Part shown: positions 6,764 to 7,919 of the stretch, piece by piece | Layout: every line of letters begins with the position of its first letter | Numbering within the stretch: position 1 is the stretch's first letter | Source: Eubacterium sp. | GTDB taxonomy: Bacteria; Bacillota; Clostridia; Lachnospirales; Lachnospiraceae | NCBI GenBank assembly: GCA_017616955.1 | Contig: JAFZXD010000031.1 | Span: forward strand, 1-7,919 | Direction of reading: 5' to 3' | Length of the DNA: 7,919 nt | Translations under genes and position numbers: made by a program | The notes under the pieces: generated by a model | The model's database searches: none | Told to the model about the DNA's origin: nothing | The model's input: only the letters and a program-made list of their open reading frames with translations

Positions 6764-7879
6764 CTAAAAATCTATTCCGGCATAAACATCAAAGTCGACT
6801 GATTTCTCATAACTGTAATTCGGATCAGTTTCTCCAAGCCATTTCTCGTACTTGGTTTCCATATAACTCCTTCTTTTTCCGACAATAAGCTCTTCCTTCT
6901 TCTTGTCAGTTGCATTTCTGTCTGTCAAAGCCTTCATGAAAAATATATGATAACCGTATTCCGATTCAGTAACCAGACTGTATGAACCATCTTCAAGATC
7001 GTATAAGTTCTCGGCAATCTCTTCACCGTATATTCCTCTGATCTCGGAAGGGGTCATCGTATAGTACGAAGAATTATACAGACCGTAGTACTCTGCAAGT
7101 CCCTCTATATTAGTACTGCTGGGATTATTGGACGAAGTACCGTTATTTACATCACTTTCGATAGGATTTATCAACGTATTGTATGCCTGAAGAGCCCTCT
7201 CATACTGAGCCTGTCTCTCATCATCCTGAAACTTGGTTACATCTCCGCTCGAAGCAACCGTATAGCAGTCAAAATACAGATCGTAAAATGTCGTCTCTCG
7301 CGCGTCCTCATCCGAAACCTCAATGGCTGCAGAATCAATTATTGCATTATAAACCTTTCTGGCCACTGCATTTTCCTGCATAACATTTTGAATCATATTG
7401 TAATCCAGCTGCATGGTAGATATCTGTTCATCAGTCAGATTCTTGTAAAATCTTCCGGCCTCTTCTACAACGGCATCCGACTCTTCCTGAGTAAGTGCCA
7501 CTTTATACTCATTCGCTCTGGACGCAAGCAGTTTTACATGAACTATGTCCTCTATAATATCTTTTCGGGTAACATCTTCCATATTTGCACTTTTATTTCT
7601 GGTAACCGATATATCAACATCCCATATACCGCTCCCGTAAGTTTTTTCATAGTCTTCCTTAACGGTATCGGCATACAGATAAACCTCACCAAGGCTTATA
7701 TTATTTCCCGCAAATGTAAGCACGGTATCGGCCGCCTTAACAGCCGTATCCTTTGAGGCTCCGCAGGCGCAGATGTTCACAGTCATCGATACCAGCATAG
7801 TAAATGCCGCCACCTTCTTTACGAACGTTCTTTTATTATGTTTCATATTTTTTCTCGCATACTTGTTCATCAATCGCAT
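6764..7879 (-). CDS. SurA/PrsA-like lipoprotein with weak PpiC-type peptidyl-prolyl isomerase domain
   Basis: This is a predicted extracytoplasmic folding factor. Residues 1-22 are strongly basic, 23-36 form a hydrophobic signal core, and I36-C37-A38-C39 can serve as a lipobox with C39 lipidated, placing the protein on the outer face of the membrane. Residues about 50-185 are helical and resemble the SurA/PrsA N-terminal chaperone region. Residues about 190-320 fit a PpiC-type rotamase, best seen in the closing motif EYGYHIFFMKAL (307-318). The usual glycine-rich GGxLG element is not evident, and an Asn/Ser-rich stretch (245-257) interrupts the domain, so isomerase activity is uncertain. The start is ambiguous: AAAGGA at 7883-7888 is only 3 bases from ATG 7877-7879 and 12 from an in-frame ATG at 7868-7870; ATG 7844-7846 would give a more typical signal length. 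It heads the apparent operon with uvrA. PrsA family membership is likely, exact type open. Confidence 0.82.
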   Translation of the reverse strand: MRLMNKYARKNMKHNKRTFVKKVAAFTMLVSMTVNICACGASKDTAVKAADTVLTFAGNNISLGEVYLYADTVKEDYEKTYGSGIWDVDISVTRNKSANMEDVTRKDIIEDIVHVKLLASRANEYKVALTQEESDAVVEEAGRFYKNLTDEQISTMQLDYNMIQNVMQENAVARKVYNAIIDSAAIEVSDEDARETTFYDLYFDCYTVASSGDVTKFQDDERQAQYERALQAYNTLINPIESDVNNGTSSNNPSSTNIEGLAEYYGLYNSSYYTMTPSEIRGIYGEEIAENLYDLEDGSYSLVTESEYGYHIFFMKALTDRNATDKKKEELIVGKRRSYMETKYEKWLGETDPNYSYEKSVDFDVYAGIDF

Positions 7880-7896
7880 TATTCCTTTATTATGAG

Positions 7897-7905
7897 ATTA
7901 TCATA
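7897..7905 (-). promoter_or_regulatory. Possible -10 element upstream of the PrsA-like gene
   Basis: The minus strand reads TATGATAAT, with TATGAT (7900-7905) matching the -10 consensus in five of six bases, about 20 bases before the ATG. A -35 at normal spacing would fall beyond the window edge, so this cannot be confirmed. The region is AT-rich and chance matches are common. Confidence 0.2.
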
Positions 7906-7919
7906 TATATCATCGATAA

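Noticed and set aside
180..7756. Plus-strand open frames across the window (for example 180-536, 619-996, 4473-4922, 7388-7756)
   Set aside because: All lie opposite well-supported minus-strand genes, are compositionally odd (rich in Ser, Phe, Ile, Cys), and show no family motifs.
7823..7830. Palindrome GAACGTTC as a LexA/SOS box for the uvrA operon
   Set aside because: A Firmicutes LexA site needs GAAC and GTTC separated by four bases. Here there is no spacer, and the sequence lies inside the coding region, encoding Arg-Thr-Phe.

Overview
The window is a stretch of bacterial chromosome in which every supportable gene lies on the minus strand, so transcription runs from the right edge to the left. 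Low-to-moderate GC, AG-rich Shine-Dalgarno sequences, a lipoprotein-type PrsA-like protein and a SpoVK/CbbX-type AAA+ ATPase point to a Gram-positive anaerobe of the Clostridia, most plausibly Lachnospiraceae-like. That placement is inferred from protein style and gene content, not from a marker gene. Codon use is standard: TGG encodes Trp, and TAA, TAG and TGA all act as terminal stops.

In transcription order: (1) 7879-6764, a SurA/PrsA-like lipoprotein with a weak C-terminal PpiC-type rotamase match. (2) 6740-3909, a complete UvrA, the damage-recognition ATPase of nucleotide excision repair. (3) 3861-3406, a small membrane protein of the DUF212 (divergent PAP2) family. (4) 3385-2459, dihydropteroate synthase FolP. 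The gaps between these four are 23, 47 and 20 bases with no hairpin terminator, so they look like one operon of unrelated housekeeping functions: extracytoplasmic folding, DNA repair, an unknown membrane function and folate synthesis.

After a 94-base AT-rich gap with a possible weak promoter come (5) 2364-691, a CbbX/SpoVK-type AAA+ ATPase, and (6) 640 to the left edge, the first 213 residues of an AMP-forming acyl-CoA synthetase-like enzyme cut off by the window. The AAA+ gene is the unusual part. It is interrupted by an in-frame TGA at 958-960, exactly between the ATPase core and the C-terminal lid. The lid sequence continues in the same frame to a TAA at 691-693 and still carries an apparent sensor-2 motif.

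I saw no tRNA, rRNA, CRISPR array, insertion sequence, attachment site, riboswitch or convincing intrinsic terminator. No gene-free stretch exceeds about 100 bases. I found no convincing new multi-gene system. The interrupted AAA+ gene with its unassigned N-terminal domain is the item most worth following up.
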